Source: Saprospiraceae bacterium
GTDB taxonomy: Bacteria; Bacteroidota; Bacteroidia; Chitinophagales; Saprospiraceae
Assembly: GCA_020629715.1 (NCBI GenBank)
Contig: JAHDCU010000003.1
Location: 62,001-126,000 of the forward strand
Direction of reading: 5' to 3'
Length of the DNA stretch: 64,000 bases
Part shown: in pieces, positions 25,199 to 35,019 of the stretch
Layout of the letters: each line of letters starts with the position of its first letter
How positions within the stretch are numbered: the stretch's first letter is position 1
Translations under genes and position numbers: made by a program
Notes under the pieces: model-generated
The model's input: the letters and a program-made list of their open reading frames with translations, nothing else
The model's database searches: none
Told to the model about the DNA's origin: nothing

Positions 25199-25747
25199 AT
25201 GCTAATGCAAAAAATAAAGGCGGCTATAAATCTAGCCAAAAATCTTAGAACAACAGGTGCTGTAACACAAACTAGCCGTAGGTGTCAACGTGAAATGTGT
25301 AGCAATATAGATCCAAATCAAGCACAAACCATTGTAGAGTTTGGGGCAGGACCTGGGAATATAACTCGTGAGATTTTAGACACTATGCATGCAGAGTCAC
25401 GACTCTATACTTTTGAGGTAAGCAAAGAGTTTTGTGATAAACTCGAAAATGAAATATCAGATGCCAGAATGCAGGTAGTCAATGATGGTGCTCAGAATCT
25501 TGATTTACATGTAAAAGATAGGCCTGATGTCATCATATCGTCTCTACCCCTGACTATTTTCTCTAAAGATCTTAGAAATTCGATCTTACAATTGTGCTAT
25601 GAAAGACTACCTAGTGGTTCTTATTTCTCCCAAGTGATGTATAGCAAAATACACAAAGGTCTCTTAAGTGAAATTTTTGAAACAGTGAATATTACTACAC
25701 TGCTCAGTATTCCAATCGAAAATGTTTACCACTGTCAAAAAGCTTAA
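25199..25747 (+). CDS. Class I SAM-dependent methyltransferase (PmtA/KsgA-like)
   Basis: The product is about 182 residues. It has an amphipathic N-terminus (MLMQKIKAAINLAKNLRTTG), useful for membrane association. Methyltransferase motif I is TIVEFGAGPGNITREIL (about residues 42-58), followed by LYTFEVSKEFCDKL with an acidic residue for the SAM ribose, and motif IV PDVIISSLPL. This layout is shared by phospholipid N-methyltransferases and rRNA adenine dimethylases, and the size fits the former better. The substrate is not certain. ATG 25199 (or 25205) is chosen because the longer frame from 25067 lies antisense to the YdeI-like gene. Confidence 0.75.
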   Translation: MLMQKIKAAINLAKNLRTTGAVTQTSRRCQREMCSNIDPNQAQTIVEFGAGPGNITREILDTMHAESRLYTFEVSKEFCDKLENEISDARMQVVNDGAQNLDLHVKDRPDVIISSLPLTIFSKDLRNSILQLCYERLPSGSYFSQVMYSKIHKGLLSEIFETVNITTLLSIPIENVYHCQKA

Positions 25748-25841
25748 GTATAGGTATTAGTACTTTGTTTTGACAATGCCGCAAGTTGTTTTCGTCTGTG
25801 TATATATTAGTGAGTATATTCAGGATCTAAAGATTAATCTA

Positions 25842-28800
25842 ATGTTGCAGCGTTTACTATTACTTACGATAAGCATATCGTTATGTTCTTTTTCTTTATT
25901 AGGTCAAAATTGGTCTTTTAAATCTGATCGTAGTATCAATACTGATCAATCAATCAATGAGACTATCCCTAGATCATATCAAATTGTATCAACTCCTTTT
26001 TCTGATATCAAAAAAGGACTTCAAAAAACGATCACAAGCCAGAGAAAAAGCACTATTATGCTTCCTTTACCCGATGGAAGAATAGAAAAATTTATAGTCA
26101 CCAATGCACCGGTATTTGATGAGGTACTAAGGCAGAAATACCCTTCTATACAAAGCTTTCGAATCAGAGCTGCTAGCGGAAATCACATGTCTGGACGTAT
26201 CGGATACTCACAAAAAGGGTTTCATGCAATGATCACTGGAGATGATATGAGCACTGTTTTCATCGATCAGTTATATCACGATAATAAAGATGTATACATC
26301 TGCTATCACCGTGAGGATTATGAAAAATCCGTGGATTTTCACTGTCATGTAAAAGAGGACGGACCTACTACAAGCCAAGATAATCATGATAAAAGCCTCG
26401 CTGGTGATTGCCAACTAAGATCATATCGGCTAGCACTCGCTTGTACTGGCGAGTATGCTCAATATCATGGTGGCACTATAGAGTCCACCTTAGCTGAATA
26501 TAATGTAGCCATATCAAGAGTGAATGAGATCTATGAGCGAGATCTCGGTATTACATTTGTCATTATAGCTGAGTCTGAGCAAGTCATCTACCTTGACGGT
26601 AACACCGATCCTTATACCAATAACGATGGAGGTGAAATGCTTGACGAAAATCAAGAGACCTTAGACAACGTAATAGGAACGGAAAACTATGATATCGGCC
26701 ATGTTTTTAGCACCGGTGGTGGTGGTATTGCAAGCCTCAGATCAGTATGTAATACCAATCGTAAAGCTAGAGGAGTTACAGGTCTAGGAAATCCGATCAA
26801 TGATCCATTTTACGTAGATTATGTATGTCACGAAATTGGTCATCAATTTGGTGGAAATCATACGCAAAACAACAATTGTAATAGAAATGGTAGCACTGCC
26901 GTAGAGCCGGGCTCCGCCAATACCATTATGGGATATGCGGGCATATGTGCTCCAAATACTCAAAATAATAGTGATGATCACTTCCACGCGGCAAGTATAG
27001 CAGAAGTAGCAGATTTCATTACCAATGGGCAGGGTAATAACTGTGCCATGTTTATTAACACTAATAACAATGCACCATCCGTCACCAGCGCTCAAAGCAG
27101 CTATGTATTGCCGATAGCGACTCCATTCGTCTTGACGGCGGAAGCTAGTGATATAGATGGCGACATGTTAAGTTACTGCTGGGAACAAATGGATACTGAG
27201 GTAGCAACGATGCCCCCTTTGACGACAAATACTGGAGGACCAGCCTTCATATCACGACCACCGACCGATAGTCCATCTCGGTATTTCCCAGCCTTATCAG
27301 ACATCGTGGCAGGCAATACTCCGGAGTGGGAAGTCATACCTTTCGTCAGTAGAGATATGAATTTTAGATGTACCGTGAGGGATAATTTTGCAGGTAATGG
27401 ATGTACGGATGAGACCGATGTGCAGTTGAGTTTTACGGACGAAGCCGGTCCATTTCTCGTAGAATCGCCCAATGGAGGAGAGTCTTGGTTTTTAGGAGAC
27501 GATGTCACCATCACATGGGATGTTGCCAATACCGATCAAGCGCCGGTATCATGCTCAAATGTTGACATCTTACTATCTACGGACGGTGGGCTAAGCTTTG
27601 ATACCGCGATCGCAGAAAATGTGCCTAATAATGGAAGCCATACCATGGAGACGCCTGACATTGCGACTGAGCAAGCAAGAGTCATGGTGAAATGTTCGGA
27701 AGGATTATTCTTAGATATATCCAATGAAGATTTTGAGATTATAGTACCATATACTTTAATATTATTGACCAATAATGCACTTACACTATGCAATGGAGAA
27801 AGTGATTTTTTAGGTTTTGAAATCAACACCTCAGAAAACTTTTCAGGAAGTATTGATGTCGAAGTGAATAATATTCCAGCAGGAATAAATGTTACTGCTC
27901 CTACAGCACCAATTACTGGACCAGATATGATCACAATCAGTATTGAAAATATCAATGCTGCTCCTGGAATCTACCCTATTACCGTAACAGCCTCTGTAGC
28001 AGCAGATGGAACGAGCACCTCTGAAATCATTAATGTGATCATAGAGCCTAATGCTCCGACTATCAACCTACTCTCACCGGTTGATGGATCTAGAGATGCA
28101 TCGAGTAATACAACGCTTGTATGGGAAGAAATCATAGGTATACGAAGCTATGAAATACAGGTATCCGAAAATCCAAGTTTTACTGATGCAACTTTCTACA
28201 TGACTCAAGGTCAGGCTTCTGTTACTATCCATAATCTTAGTGAAGGAACGGTGTATTACTGGAGAGTAAGACCTGTGGGTGAATGTTTCAGTGCTACATA
28301 TTCTGATCCCTTTGCGTTTCAGCTAGGATTTATAGAATGTACCGAGTATGTAAGTCTTGATACGCCCATTGAAATTTTAGAAACTGAGGTAGCCTCTTAC
28401 ACTTCACTGCTTACCATCCAAAATGCACAAGAAGTGGACTACATCAAAGCATATGTAGGCCTTGATCACTCTTATATGGGAGATGTGATTGCAAGCTTAA
28501 TAGCTCCAAACGGAGTTGAATATAGACTTTTTGATCGTATAGGATTTCCCGAGTCAAACTTCGGTTGTAGTGAAGACAATATCGTCGCGGAGTTTTTTGA
28601 TCAAAGTCCAAATAGTGCAGCGTTTTTAGAGGACTCCTGTCCACCAGAAGAGGATTCTTATCAAAGTATAGATCCACTAGCAGGTATTACTGATATCAAT
28701 GGTCAATGGATACTTAAAATAGATGATGAATACAATGAAGATGGTGGTGCTCTCAACTTATGGTATCTCAGTGGATGTAGAGCTCTAGGTATAGATCCTC

Positions 28801-30311
28801 TAAATGTAACTACAACTGATCTGCTACTAGAAAGAAATGAAAGCATCATCGTTGCTGGAAGTGGAACTACAATCTCCAATGCTGATGATAACAGTACGAA
28901 GATTATCATCACAAAAATGCCGCTGCATGGTGATTTGATCCTAAGCAATGGTGCTGGTGCAAGCTCCACGCTGGCTCTTGGTAGTAGTTTTACCGTTGCT
29001 GATATGAAAGCTGATCTAATATCGTATCAGCATAATGGCAGTATTGATATTTTTGACTCATATTCCTTTGATGTTATTGATAACACAGACCTACGCTGGG
29101 CATATAGCCAAGAGCAAAACTTCACCATCATACAAGAAGCCTTTGTAGTCGGTGCTACATTGACCCAAGCTATTTCATGCAACGATGCGATGGATGCGAT
29201 CATAGAAGCTACAGTTTCAGGTGGACTTGCACCATATGAATACAGTATTGATGGTGGTTTGTCTTACCAAAATTCTAATGTCTTTGAAAATCTAGGAACT
29301 GGCAATTATACTATCACTATCCGAGATGATTCTGGCATGGTGATACAGAGCAATGAGCTACAGATAACAGCTCCCGATCCTATCAGCCTAGAAGCAACTG
29401 TAGAGTTTGATGATCTCGTCATCATAGCTAACGGAGGTACTGCACCTTATCAATATAGTCTAGATGGAACGACTTTCAATGATGATGGAATATTCTTAGA
29501 TATCACAGGAGGCGAGTATACGATCACCATTATTGATGCCAATGAATGTATGTATACAGAAACTTTTGAAACGCCAATTTTCGAAATATTGACCATATCA
29601 GAGAGTCATACAGATCTCACTTGTCACGACGATGCTTCGGGGCAGATCATCGGAAGTGCTTCAGGTGGTTTCCCTCCATATTTATACAGTCTTGACGGAG
29701 TAGATTATACTGAAGAACATACTTTTGATGATCTCGACGCAGGAAATTATACGCTTTATCTCCTAGATATGAATAGTACTGAGCTGTCTGTGACCGTAAG
29801 CATATTAGAGCCTGATCCGATAACGTTTGACTACGATGGGGACTTTTTCAATGGAATTACAATCTCCAATGTACTTGGTGGTACTCCTCCATATATGTAC
29901 AGTTTTGATGGAGGAGCAAATTTTAATATTGACTCAACGGGGTTAATCATAGCACCAGATGTAGATAGTTGGACATATGAGCTAGCGGTGATGGATGCTA
30001 ATGGCTGCCGAGACAATTTAGAAATAAGTGCTTTTGTCAGCAATAATCAAGAGGTGCTAGATCTGTTCGATTTACAAATCTTACCTAATCCAGTTAGAGA
30101 TCAACTTTATATCTCTTTAGGAGAAAAATCACCAAGTAGATTACAATTATCCATCTTAGATATAACTGGAAAATTAGTTTTTGAAAAGAATATAAAAAGT
30201 ACTCAAAGTATACTCCTTACTATTGACATGACAACATTTATCGCTGGCAACTATTTACTTAAAGTGGAAAGTGAAAGTCAGCAAGGACTATTCAAATTGA
30301 TAAAATTATAA
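25842..30311 (+). CDS. Giant secreted reprolysin-like zinc metalloprotease, T9SS type A cargo
   Basis: The 1489-residue protein starts with a signal peptide (MLQRLLLLTISISLCSFSLLG). A propeptide region leads to a metzincin-like catalytic domain beginning SYRLALACTGEYAQYHGG. Its zinc site is HEIGHQFGGNHT at about residues 330-341, fitting HExxHxxGxxH. Ig/fibronectin-like modules follow, then a proprotein-convertase P-domain (SLLTIQNAQEVDYIKAYVGL, later GQWILKIDDEYNEDGG) and a cadherin-like unit. About four SprB-like repeats come next (e.g. GGLAPYEYSIDGG, GGTAPYQYSLDG). The C-terminal T9SS type A sorting domain begins ILPNPVRDQLYISL and ends GLFKLIKL. It is probably attached to or released from the cell surface. 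TTG 25770 is a poorer start because it precedes the signal peptide. Confidence 0.9.
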   Translation: MLQRLLLLTISISLCSFSLLGQNWSFKSDRSINTDQSINETIPRSYQIVSTPFSDIKKGLQKTITSQRKSTIMLPLPDGRIEKFIVTNAPVFDEVLRQKYPSIQSFRIRAASGNHMSGRIGYSQKGFHAMITGDDMSTVFIDQLYHDNKDVYICYHREDYEKSVDFHCHVKEDGPTTSQDNHDKSLAGDCQLRSYRLALACTGEYAQYHGGTIESTLAEYNVAISRVNEIYERDLGITFVIIAESEQVIYLDGNTDPYTNNDGGEMLDENQETLDNVIGTENYDIGHVFSTGGGGIASLRSVCNTNRKARGVTGLGNPINDPFYVDYVCHEIGHQFGGNHTQNNNCNRNGSTAVEPGSANTIMGYAGICAPNTQNNSDDHFHAASIAEVADFITNGQGNNCAMFINTNNNAPSVTSAQSSYVLPIATPFVLTAEASDIDGDMLSYCWEQMDTEVATMPPLTTNTGGPAFISRPPTDSPSRYFPALSDIVAGNTPEWEVIPFVSRDMNFRCTVRDNFAGNGCTDETDVQLSFTDEAGPFLVESPNGGESWFLGDDVTITWDVANTDQAPVSCSNVDILLSTDGGLSFDTAIAENVPNNGSHTMETPDIATEQARVMVKCSEGLFLDISNEDFEIIVPYTLILLTNNALTLCNGESDFLGFEINTSENFSGSIDVEVNNIPAGINVTAPTAPITGPDMITISIENINAAPGIYPITVTASVAADGTSTSEIINVIIEPNAPTINLLSPVDGSRDASSNTTLVWEEIIGIRSYEIQVSENPSFTDATFYMTQGQASVTIHNLSEGTVYYWRVRPVGECFSATYSDPFAFQLGFIECTEYVSLDTPIEILETEVASYTSLLTIQNAQEVDYIKAYVGLDHSYMGDVIASLIAPNGVEYRLFDRIGFPESNFGCSEDNIVAEFFDQSPNSAAFLEDSCPPEEDSYQSIDPLAGITDINGQWILKIDDEYNEDGGALNLWYLSGCRALGIDPLNVTTTDLLLERNESIIVAGSGTTISNADDNSTKIIITKMPLHGDLILSNGAGASSTLALGSSFTVADMKADLISYQHNGSIDIFDSYSFDVIDNTDLRWAYSQEQNFTIIQEAFVVGATLTQAISCNDAMDAIIEATVSGGLAPYEYSIDGGLSYQNSNVFENLGTGNYTITIRDDSGMVIQSNELQITAPDPISLEATVEFDDLVIIANGGTAPYQYSLDGTTFNDDGIFLDITGGEYTITIIDANECMYTETFETPIFEILTISESHTDLTCHDDASGQIIGSASGGFPPYLYSLDGVDYTEEHTFDDLDAGNYTLYLLDMNSTELSVTVSILEPDPITFDYDGDFFNGITISNVLGGTPPYMYSFDGGANFNIDSTGLIIAPDVDSWTYELAVMDANGCRDNLEISAFVSNNQEVLDLFDLQILPNPVRDQLYISLGEKSPSRLQLSILDITGKLVFEKNIKSTQSILLTIDMTTFIAGNYLLKVESESQQGLFKLIKL

Positions 30312-32023
30312 ATACCATCATAAAAAGAAAACGGAACATAGTAGCAAAAGGCATTGTCTTAATTATCCTTATTGGAAGTAGTATTGCATGTACAGCACAG
30401 GATATACTCTTTAATACAAGTCAGAGTAATCTACTTTCCTTTTTTCCAGACGATTGTAGTTTTTCGGCTGTAGCCGAAATAGGAATCTTTACAGATCTAG
30501 CGACGCATCCCGATGGCTTTCTTTATGGTCTCAGCACCAACGGTAGGATCACGCGTATCGACCTCACCACTGGAGATCAAACATCGCTTACGGTACTTCC
30601 AGGAAATCGTTTTTATGGATTGACCGCTAATGCCGAAGGAGTCATATATGCCGCGTCGGAAAATGGTGACCTCATATCATACATTCCTAGTCTAGATGAA
30701 CGGACCATCTACCCGCAGATGGGCTATGGTGCCTCTGGAGATCTCACTTTTTATCAGCAAGAGCTCTATATGGCTACTACAGATAATTCCCTAGTCAAAC
30801 TTGATCCAGAAAATCCTGATAACAACGAAGTTGTGATAGATTTTTCAAACTCAGGAGCTAGTATATTTGGGATCGTGAGTACCGTAGAAGACTGCCAAGT
30901 CAAAACATACGCTATCTCAGGTGGTGCATCTGCACAGGTATATCAGATCGACTGGGATAATCTTGAATTCAATTTTGTATGTACCCTGCCCCGAAGCGTC
31001 TATGGAGGCACGAGTGCCTTTGAGTTTTTAGCATCAGATAATCCTATAGCAATTGACTCCATTTTCATAGATCAACAGGGCTGCGATCAAGCGATCAATA
31101 ATGTAACCATAAGTGCTACCAGCGCCAACCCTGGCCCATTGAACTTTGCAATAGATGAAGGAAACTTTGGCTTAGATTCTATATTTACTGATCTTTCTTT
31201 AGATCGTCATATTGTTGATATCATCGATGGTCGTGGCTGTGAATATCGAGATAGCTTCGAGGTCCTAGCTGGTGGTATTGAGAATATTATGATCAGTGCA
31301 GAGCCTACTGTATGTGGTCAAGAAAATGGAATAATCTCGATTACTGCTGAAAGTCTAGATACCGATCTCAGTATCTATATCGATAATGAAATACGGGTTG
31401 ATGGTCTTGCAGATGATCTTGCTGTAGGAGAATACCGTTATCGACTTGAAGATACACGTGGATGTGTAGATAGCGGTATTGTTACTATCGACTCTCTACC
31501 TAGTGCAGAGCTTGCTAGCATCACACTTGATGAAACCAACTGTGGCCTTGCAAACGGAAGCATCCATATAGAATATGAGCCGACTGATATGATCAGCAAT
31601 TATACGATCCAAGGCAATACAAATTCAACAGGAATATTTCCTATGATCGGCCCTGGAGAATACCAGATTCTAGTCGAAGACATCAATGGATGCCAATATG
31701 CTGAGCTAGTCGAGCTAGAAGATACAGGCGAAAATTGTGACTTATATATACCTAATGTATTTTCTCCCAATAATGACAATATCAATGACAGATTCAAAAT
31801 TTATAGTGAATATGATATCGTCATTGATCAATTTCGGATATATGATCGATGGGGCAATCTAGTATTTACGCAAGAAAATAAATCTATCGCAAGTGATGAT
31901 TTTGGCTGGGATGGTCTATTTCAAGGTGAAGAAGTTGTTCTTGGGATCTATAGCTATCACATACAATTGTCTATCAATGGTAATTCCATTTCTAGATCAG
32001 GTAGTGTAAAGGTGAGTCGATAA
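30308..32023 (+). CDS. Secreted T9SS type B cargo with beta-propeller-like N-terminus, non-ATG start
   Basis: The frame is open from 30275 but has no ATG, GTG or TTG before TTG 30620, which lies inside the folded region. A signal peptide is encoded upstream (KRKRNIVAKGIVLIILIG, cleavage near TAQD), so translation must begin earlier. ATA at 30308 overlaps the previous stop as ATAA, mirroring the usual ATGA coupling; ATT 30296 is an alternative. The 571-residue product has propeller-like repeats (DGFLYGLSTNGRITRIDL, GVIYAASENGDLISYI), SprB-like units, and a gliding-motility type B sorting domain (NVFSPNNDNINDRFKIYS, then FRIYDRWGNLVF). It is cotranscribed with the metalloprotease and is probably a surface protein. 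Confidence 0.75.
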   Translation: MNTIIKRKRNIVAKGIVLIILIGSSIACTAQDILFNTSQSNLLSFFPDDCSFSAVAEIGIFTDLATHPDGFLYGLSTNGRITRIDLTTGDQTSLTVLPGNRFYGLTANAEGVIYAASENGDLISYIPSLDERTIYPQMGYGASGDLTFYQQELYMATTDNSLVKLDPENPDNNEVVIDFSNSGASIFGIVSTVEDCQVKTYAISGGASAQVYQIDWDNLEFNFVCTLPRSVYGGTSAFEFLASDNPIAIDSIFIDQQGCDQAINNVTISATSANPGPLNFAIDEGNFGLDSIFTDLSLDRHIVDIIDGRGCEYRDSFEVLAGGIENIMISAEPTVCGQENGIISITAESLDTDLSIYIDNEIRVDGLADDLAVGEYRYRLEDTRGCVDSGIVTIDSLPSAELASITLDETNCGLANGSIHIEYEPTDMISNYTIQGNTNSTGIFPMIGPGEYQILVEDINGCQYAELVELEDTGENCDLYIPNVFSPNNDNINDRFKIYSEYDIVIDQFRIYDRWGNLVFTQENKSIASDDFGWDGLFQGEEVVLGIYSYHIQLSINGNSISRSGSVKVSR

Positions 32024-32104
32024 ACTATTTAATTCTCATCATCAATAATGAGTTAATCACTATTGATACTTCTATTTTTGATAATATCCCTAGATCTATC
32101 CAAG

Positions 32105-32118
32105 TATTGCTAGCAATA
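32105..32118. promoter_or_regulatory. Perfect 14-bp palindrome upstream of the RDD gene
   Basis: TATTGCTAGCAATA is fully self-complementary and lies 57 bp before the RDD gene start. It may be an operator, but nothing identifies the binding protein. Confidence 0.3.
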
Positions 32119-32174
32119 GTCGGATATATTGGTCTAGTTAGTTTGAGTTAGGCATCTTTAGACAAAGTAAAATC

Positions 32175-32564
32175 ATGAGTTATTATCCAAATATCTTTGA
32201 TCGTGTAAAGGCTGTACTTTTTGATACTGTCATTATCATAGGCTTGATGTATGTTATATCACTGTTATTTCAAGCCGCTACTGGTGAAAATACTTCATTA
32301 CGGATCATCGCCTTTGCTACAATATGGCTAATCTATGACCCTCTAATGACCACGATATTTGGCGGGACTTTAGGTCACCAACTCATCGGTCTTCGTGTAA
32401 AGAGTAAAAAGGATGAATCTAAAAACTTAAACTTCTTTCAAGCGATCATTCGATATATTCTTAAAACCTTACTGGGTTGGATTTCTTTTATCACCGTAAG
32501 TACTAAGCTGAATAAACAAGCGATTCATGACCTAGCCGTATCATCGGTGGTCATCAAAAAGTGA
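32175..32564 (+). CDS. RDD-family integral membrane protein
   Basis: The 129-residue protein has the RDD layout. It starts with FDRVKAVLFDTVIIIGLMYV (the Arg/Asp pair and first helix, about residues 8-32). A second helix lies around 45-62, and then GGTLGHQLIGLRVKSKK at 65-85. A third segment is ALLGWISF-like (TLLGWISFITVS, 103-114). It ends with KQAIHDLAVSSVVIKK, matching the family's terminal HD-L-x-G-T-x-V region loosely. RDD proteins are inner-membrane proteins of mostly unknown role, some linked to ion transport. It stands between the T9SS cargo genes and a lipoprotein gene on the same strand. Confidence 0.85.
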   Translation: MSYYPNIFDRVKAVLFDTVIIIGLMYVISLLFQAATGENTSLRIIAFATIWLIYDPLMTTIFGGTLGHQLIGLRVKSKKDESKNLNFFQAIIRYILKTLLGWISFITVSTKLNKQAIHDLAVSSVVIKK

Positions 32565-32604
32565 GCTCAGTAGACTTAGAGTACTATGATGGCGTTATAC
32601 TGAT

Positions 32605-33483
32605 ATGTATTCAAGAAAGTATCTCTCTCTACTTATAATCGTATTATTTTCTATTTCTTGCAAAGATCGATCATCCAATTCTGCGGAAAAAATAGTGAAC
32701 CCAACAGAAGCTGCGATCGACATACAGCAGAAAGAAGATCAAACAGTGATCGAAAGATTTAAAACAGCAGAAGGGTTTGAAAGGCAAGAATTTGAACAGG
32801 CATCATTTCCTCAATACTTAAGACAACTTAAATTGAAAGCTACTGGCAGTCAAATATTGCTACACAGTGGTCAGCCCCGATATGATCAAGAAAGTCATAT
32901 AGCCGTAATAGATCAAAATATAGGGAATAAAAACCTTCATCAATGTGCTGATGCCGTTATCAAACAAAAAGCTGACTATCATTTCACAAGAAAAGAATAT
33001 GATAAGATTTCCTTTTATCTAACCAATGGCATGAAAGTACCTTTCTCTAAATGGTCAGAAGGTTATCGAATCAAAGTCGATGGGAATAGAACAACGTGGG
33101 TAAAGTCGGCAGAACCATCCATATCCGTAGGTATCTATCAAGAATATCTAGAATTGATCTTTATGTATGCTGGTACTGCTTCTTTGGAGAAAAATTCTAA
33201 CCAACGTAATATATCTGATATTGAGCCTGGTGACTTTCTAATAGAGGGAGGCTTCCCCGGCCATGCGATCCTTATACTTGATAAAGCTATAAATGAAAAT
33301 ACTGGTGAAGTAATAGTCCTTTTGGCGCAAAGTTATATGCCAGCCCAAGATCTGCATATACTCAAAAATCCAAATGATCATGAGCTATCTCCCTGGTACA
33401 GCATAAATACTGTAAATCTAATCAATACGCCAGATTGGAGGTTTGATACGACACAATTACATACATGGATACCTGAGCTATAA
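32605..33483 (+). CDS. DUF4846 family lipoprotein
   Basis: The 292-residue protein has a lipoprotein signal (KYLSLLIIVLFSISC, Cys near 19) and a mature domain of about 250 residues matching DUF4846. Diagnostic blocks are HQCADAVIKQKADYHFT, the FYLTNGMKVPFSKWSEGYRI segment, and GDFLIEGGFPGHAILILDKA with a conserved His. LLAQSYMPAQDLHILKNP follows. The molecular function is unknown; the pattern of a conserved Cys/His/Asp-type core has suggested an enzyme, but no activity can be claimed here. It is probably anchored in the outer membrane. It lies 41 bp after the RDD gene and 93 bp before the CotH gene. Confidence 0.85.
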   Translation: MYSRKYLSLLIIVLFSISCKDRSSNSAEKIVNPTEAAIDIQQKEDQTVIERFKTAEGFERQEFEQASFPQYLRQLKLKATGSQILLHSGQPRYDQESHIAVIDQNIGNKNLHQCADAVIKQKADYHFTRKEYDKISFYLTNGMKVPFSKWSEGYRIKVDGNRTTWVKSAEPSISVGIYQEYLELIFMYAGTASLEKNSNQRNISDIEPGDFLIEGGFPGHAILILDKAINENTGEVIVLLAQSYMPAQDLHILKNPNDHELSPWYSINTVNLINTPDWRFDTTQLHTWIPEL

Positions 33484-33575
33484 AGGATATTTTATGCCTT
33501 TATTTGAAAAGTATATTCCAAATTACAACCAAATGATCTTATTATATTTACTTGACAATCCGTAAAAAGAGCCCT

Positions 33576-34988
33576 ATGCGCATTCGATTTAATCTTATTC
33601 CTTCATATATATTTATTGCGATTATTCTTCTTAGCTCTTGTAGTGAAGATGAACCCAATAACCCTTCGCAACCACCTACCGATATTGGGATACTTCAGTT
33701 TGATGACATACTTCCTCAAATAAATATCACGACATTAGGTCAAGAAATCTTAGACGACCCTAAAATACTTTCTAGAATAACCATTACAGAATATGATGAT
33801 CAAAAAAATGCTACCATTGTCTACTCAGGAGATATAGGCATAGAGCTGAGAGGATCATCATCTCAAGCACTTTTTGATAAAAAATCATATAGCTTTGAAA
33901 TATGGGATGCTAATAAAGAGGGCATAGATACTACATTACTAGACTTACCCTCTGAAGAAGATTGGATACTTAACGGCCCATATAGCGATAAAACAATGAT
34001 CAGGCATATGCTTGCTTATACTCTGTCTAACGATATAGAACGCTATGCTAGCCGTACTAGATTGGTAGAATTAAACATCAATGATAATTATCAGGGCCTC
34101 TTTATTCTGATGGAAAAATTAAAAAGAGATAAGAATAGAATTGACATCTCAAAACTCAGAGAAGAAGAAAATAGTGGCGAGGATGTCACTGGCGGATATA
34201 TTATCAAACTAGACAAAGCTACTGGCGATGGTAATGGTGGATTGGACTATAATGAATCCAATTCTTTTGAATCAAAATATGCCATAGACGGCACTATAAA
34301 TGGAACGAAACGAACTCATTTCCTTTATGAGTATCCAGATAAAAATGATATTACCGGTGCTCAAAAAGAGTATATCGCAGACTATATGCAACAATTCGAG
34401 GATGCATTGATCTCTGATGATTTCACAGATGATGATATTGGTTATGGTGCATATATCAAAAAGAAAACCTTCGTTGATTTTTTACTACTCAATGAGCTGA
34501 TGCACAATCCTGATGCATATAGATTGAGTACATATATCGTAAAAGATAAAAACGAACAACTGGCGATGGGTCCGATCTGGGATTTCAATATTGCGATGGG
34601 TAATACAAGCTTTTGCGGAGGCGAGCGATGGGATACCTGGGTATTTGACTACAATAGTGTCTGCCCTAATGATCCTTGGCTCATACATTTTTGGTGGCAG
34701 CGTCTCTTAGAAGATCCTTCTTTTGTGCAAGATATCAAAGATCGTTACCAAGAGTTGAGGATGACCTCATTTTCTAATATGCACATTATGTCACGCATCG
34801 ATGAACTCACAGGAGCTATTATAGAAAGTGGAGCTGATCAACGAAATTTCAATAAATGGGATATTTTAGGTGAAAATATTTGGCCCAATAACTTCGTCGG
34901 TAATACCTATCAAGAAGAGATAGATTTCTTAAAAGAATGGTTTGAAAACAGATTGATGTGGATGGATGCTAATATTGAGAATTTGTAA
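33576..34988 (+). CDS. CotH-kinase family lipoprotein
   Basis: CotH-type proteins have a protein-kinase-like fold; the spore-coat member phosphorylates coat proteins. This 470-residue product starts with a lipoprotein signal (SYIFIAIILLSSC, Cys near 22). It then shows the family blocks GDIGIELRGSSSQALFDKKS (substrate/nucleotide-loop region), EEDWILNGPYSDKTMIRHML and GLFILMEKLKRDKNRIDISK. The late signature LAMGPIWDFNIAMGN is the metal-binding WDF motif. All are in normal order. It presumably acts on the cell surface; the target is unknown. ATG 33576 is preferred over TTG 33552 because it leaves a standard lipoprotein signal. Confidence 0.88.
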   Translation: MRIRFNLIPSYIFIAIILLSSCSEDEPNNPSQPPTDIGILQFDDILPQINITTLGQEILDDPKILSRITITEYDDQKNATIVYSGDIGIELRGSSSQALFDKKSYSFEIWDANKEGIDTTLLDLPSEEDWILNGPYSDKTMIRHMLAYTLSNDIERYASRTRLVELNINDNYQGLFILMEKLKRDKNRIDISKLREEENSGEDVTGGYIIKLDKATGDGNGGLDYNESNSFESKYAIDGTINGTKRTHFLYEYPDKNDITGAQKEYIADYMQQFEDALISDDFTDDDIGYGAYIKKKTFVDFLLLNELMHNPDAYRLSTYIVKDKNEQLAMGPIWDFNIAMGNTSFCGGERWDTWVFDYNSVCPNDPWLIHFWWQRLLEDPSFVQDIKDRYQELRMTSFSNMHIMSRIDELTGAIIESGADQRNFNKWDILGENIWPNNFVGNTYQEEIDFLKEWFENRLMWMDANIENL

Positions 34989-35019
34989 AATTAGGGTATA
35001 AAAAAAGACTTGACTGATT

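Noticed and set aside
26784-30043. Antisense open frames inside the metalloprotease gene
   Set aside because: They are shadows of the long sense frame, which carries zinc-site, P-domain, SprB-like and sorting-domain signatures.
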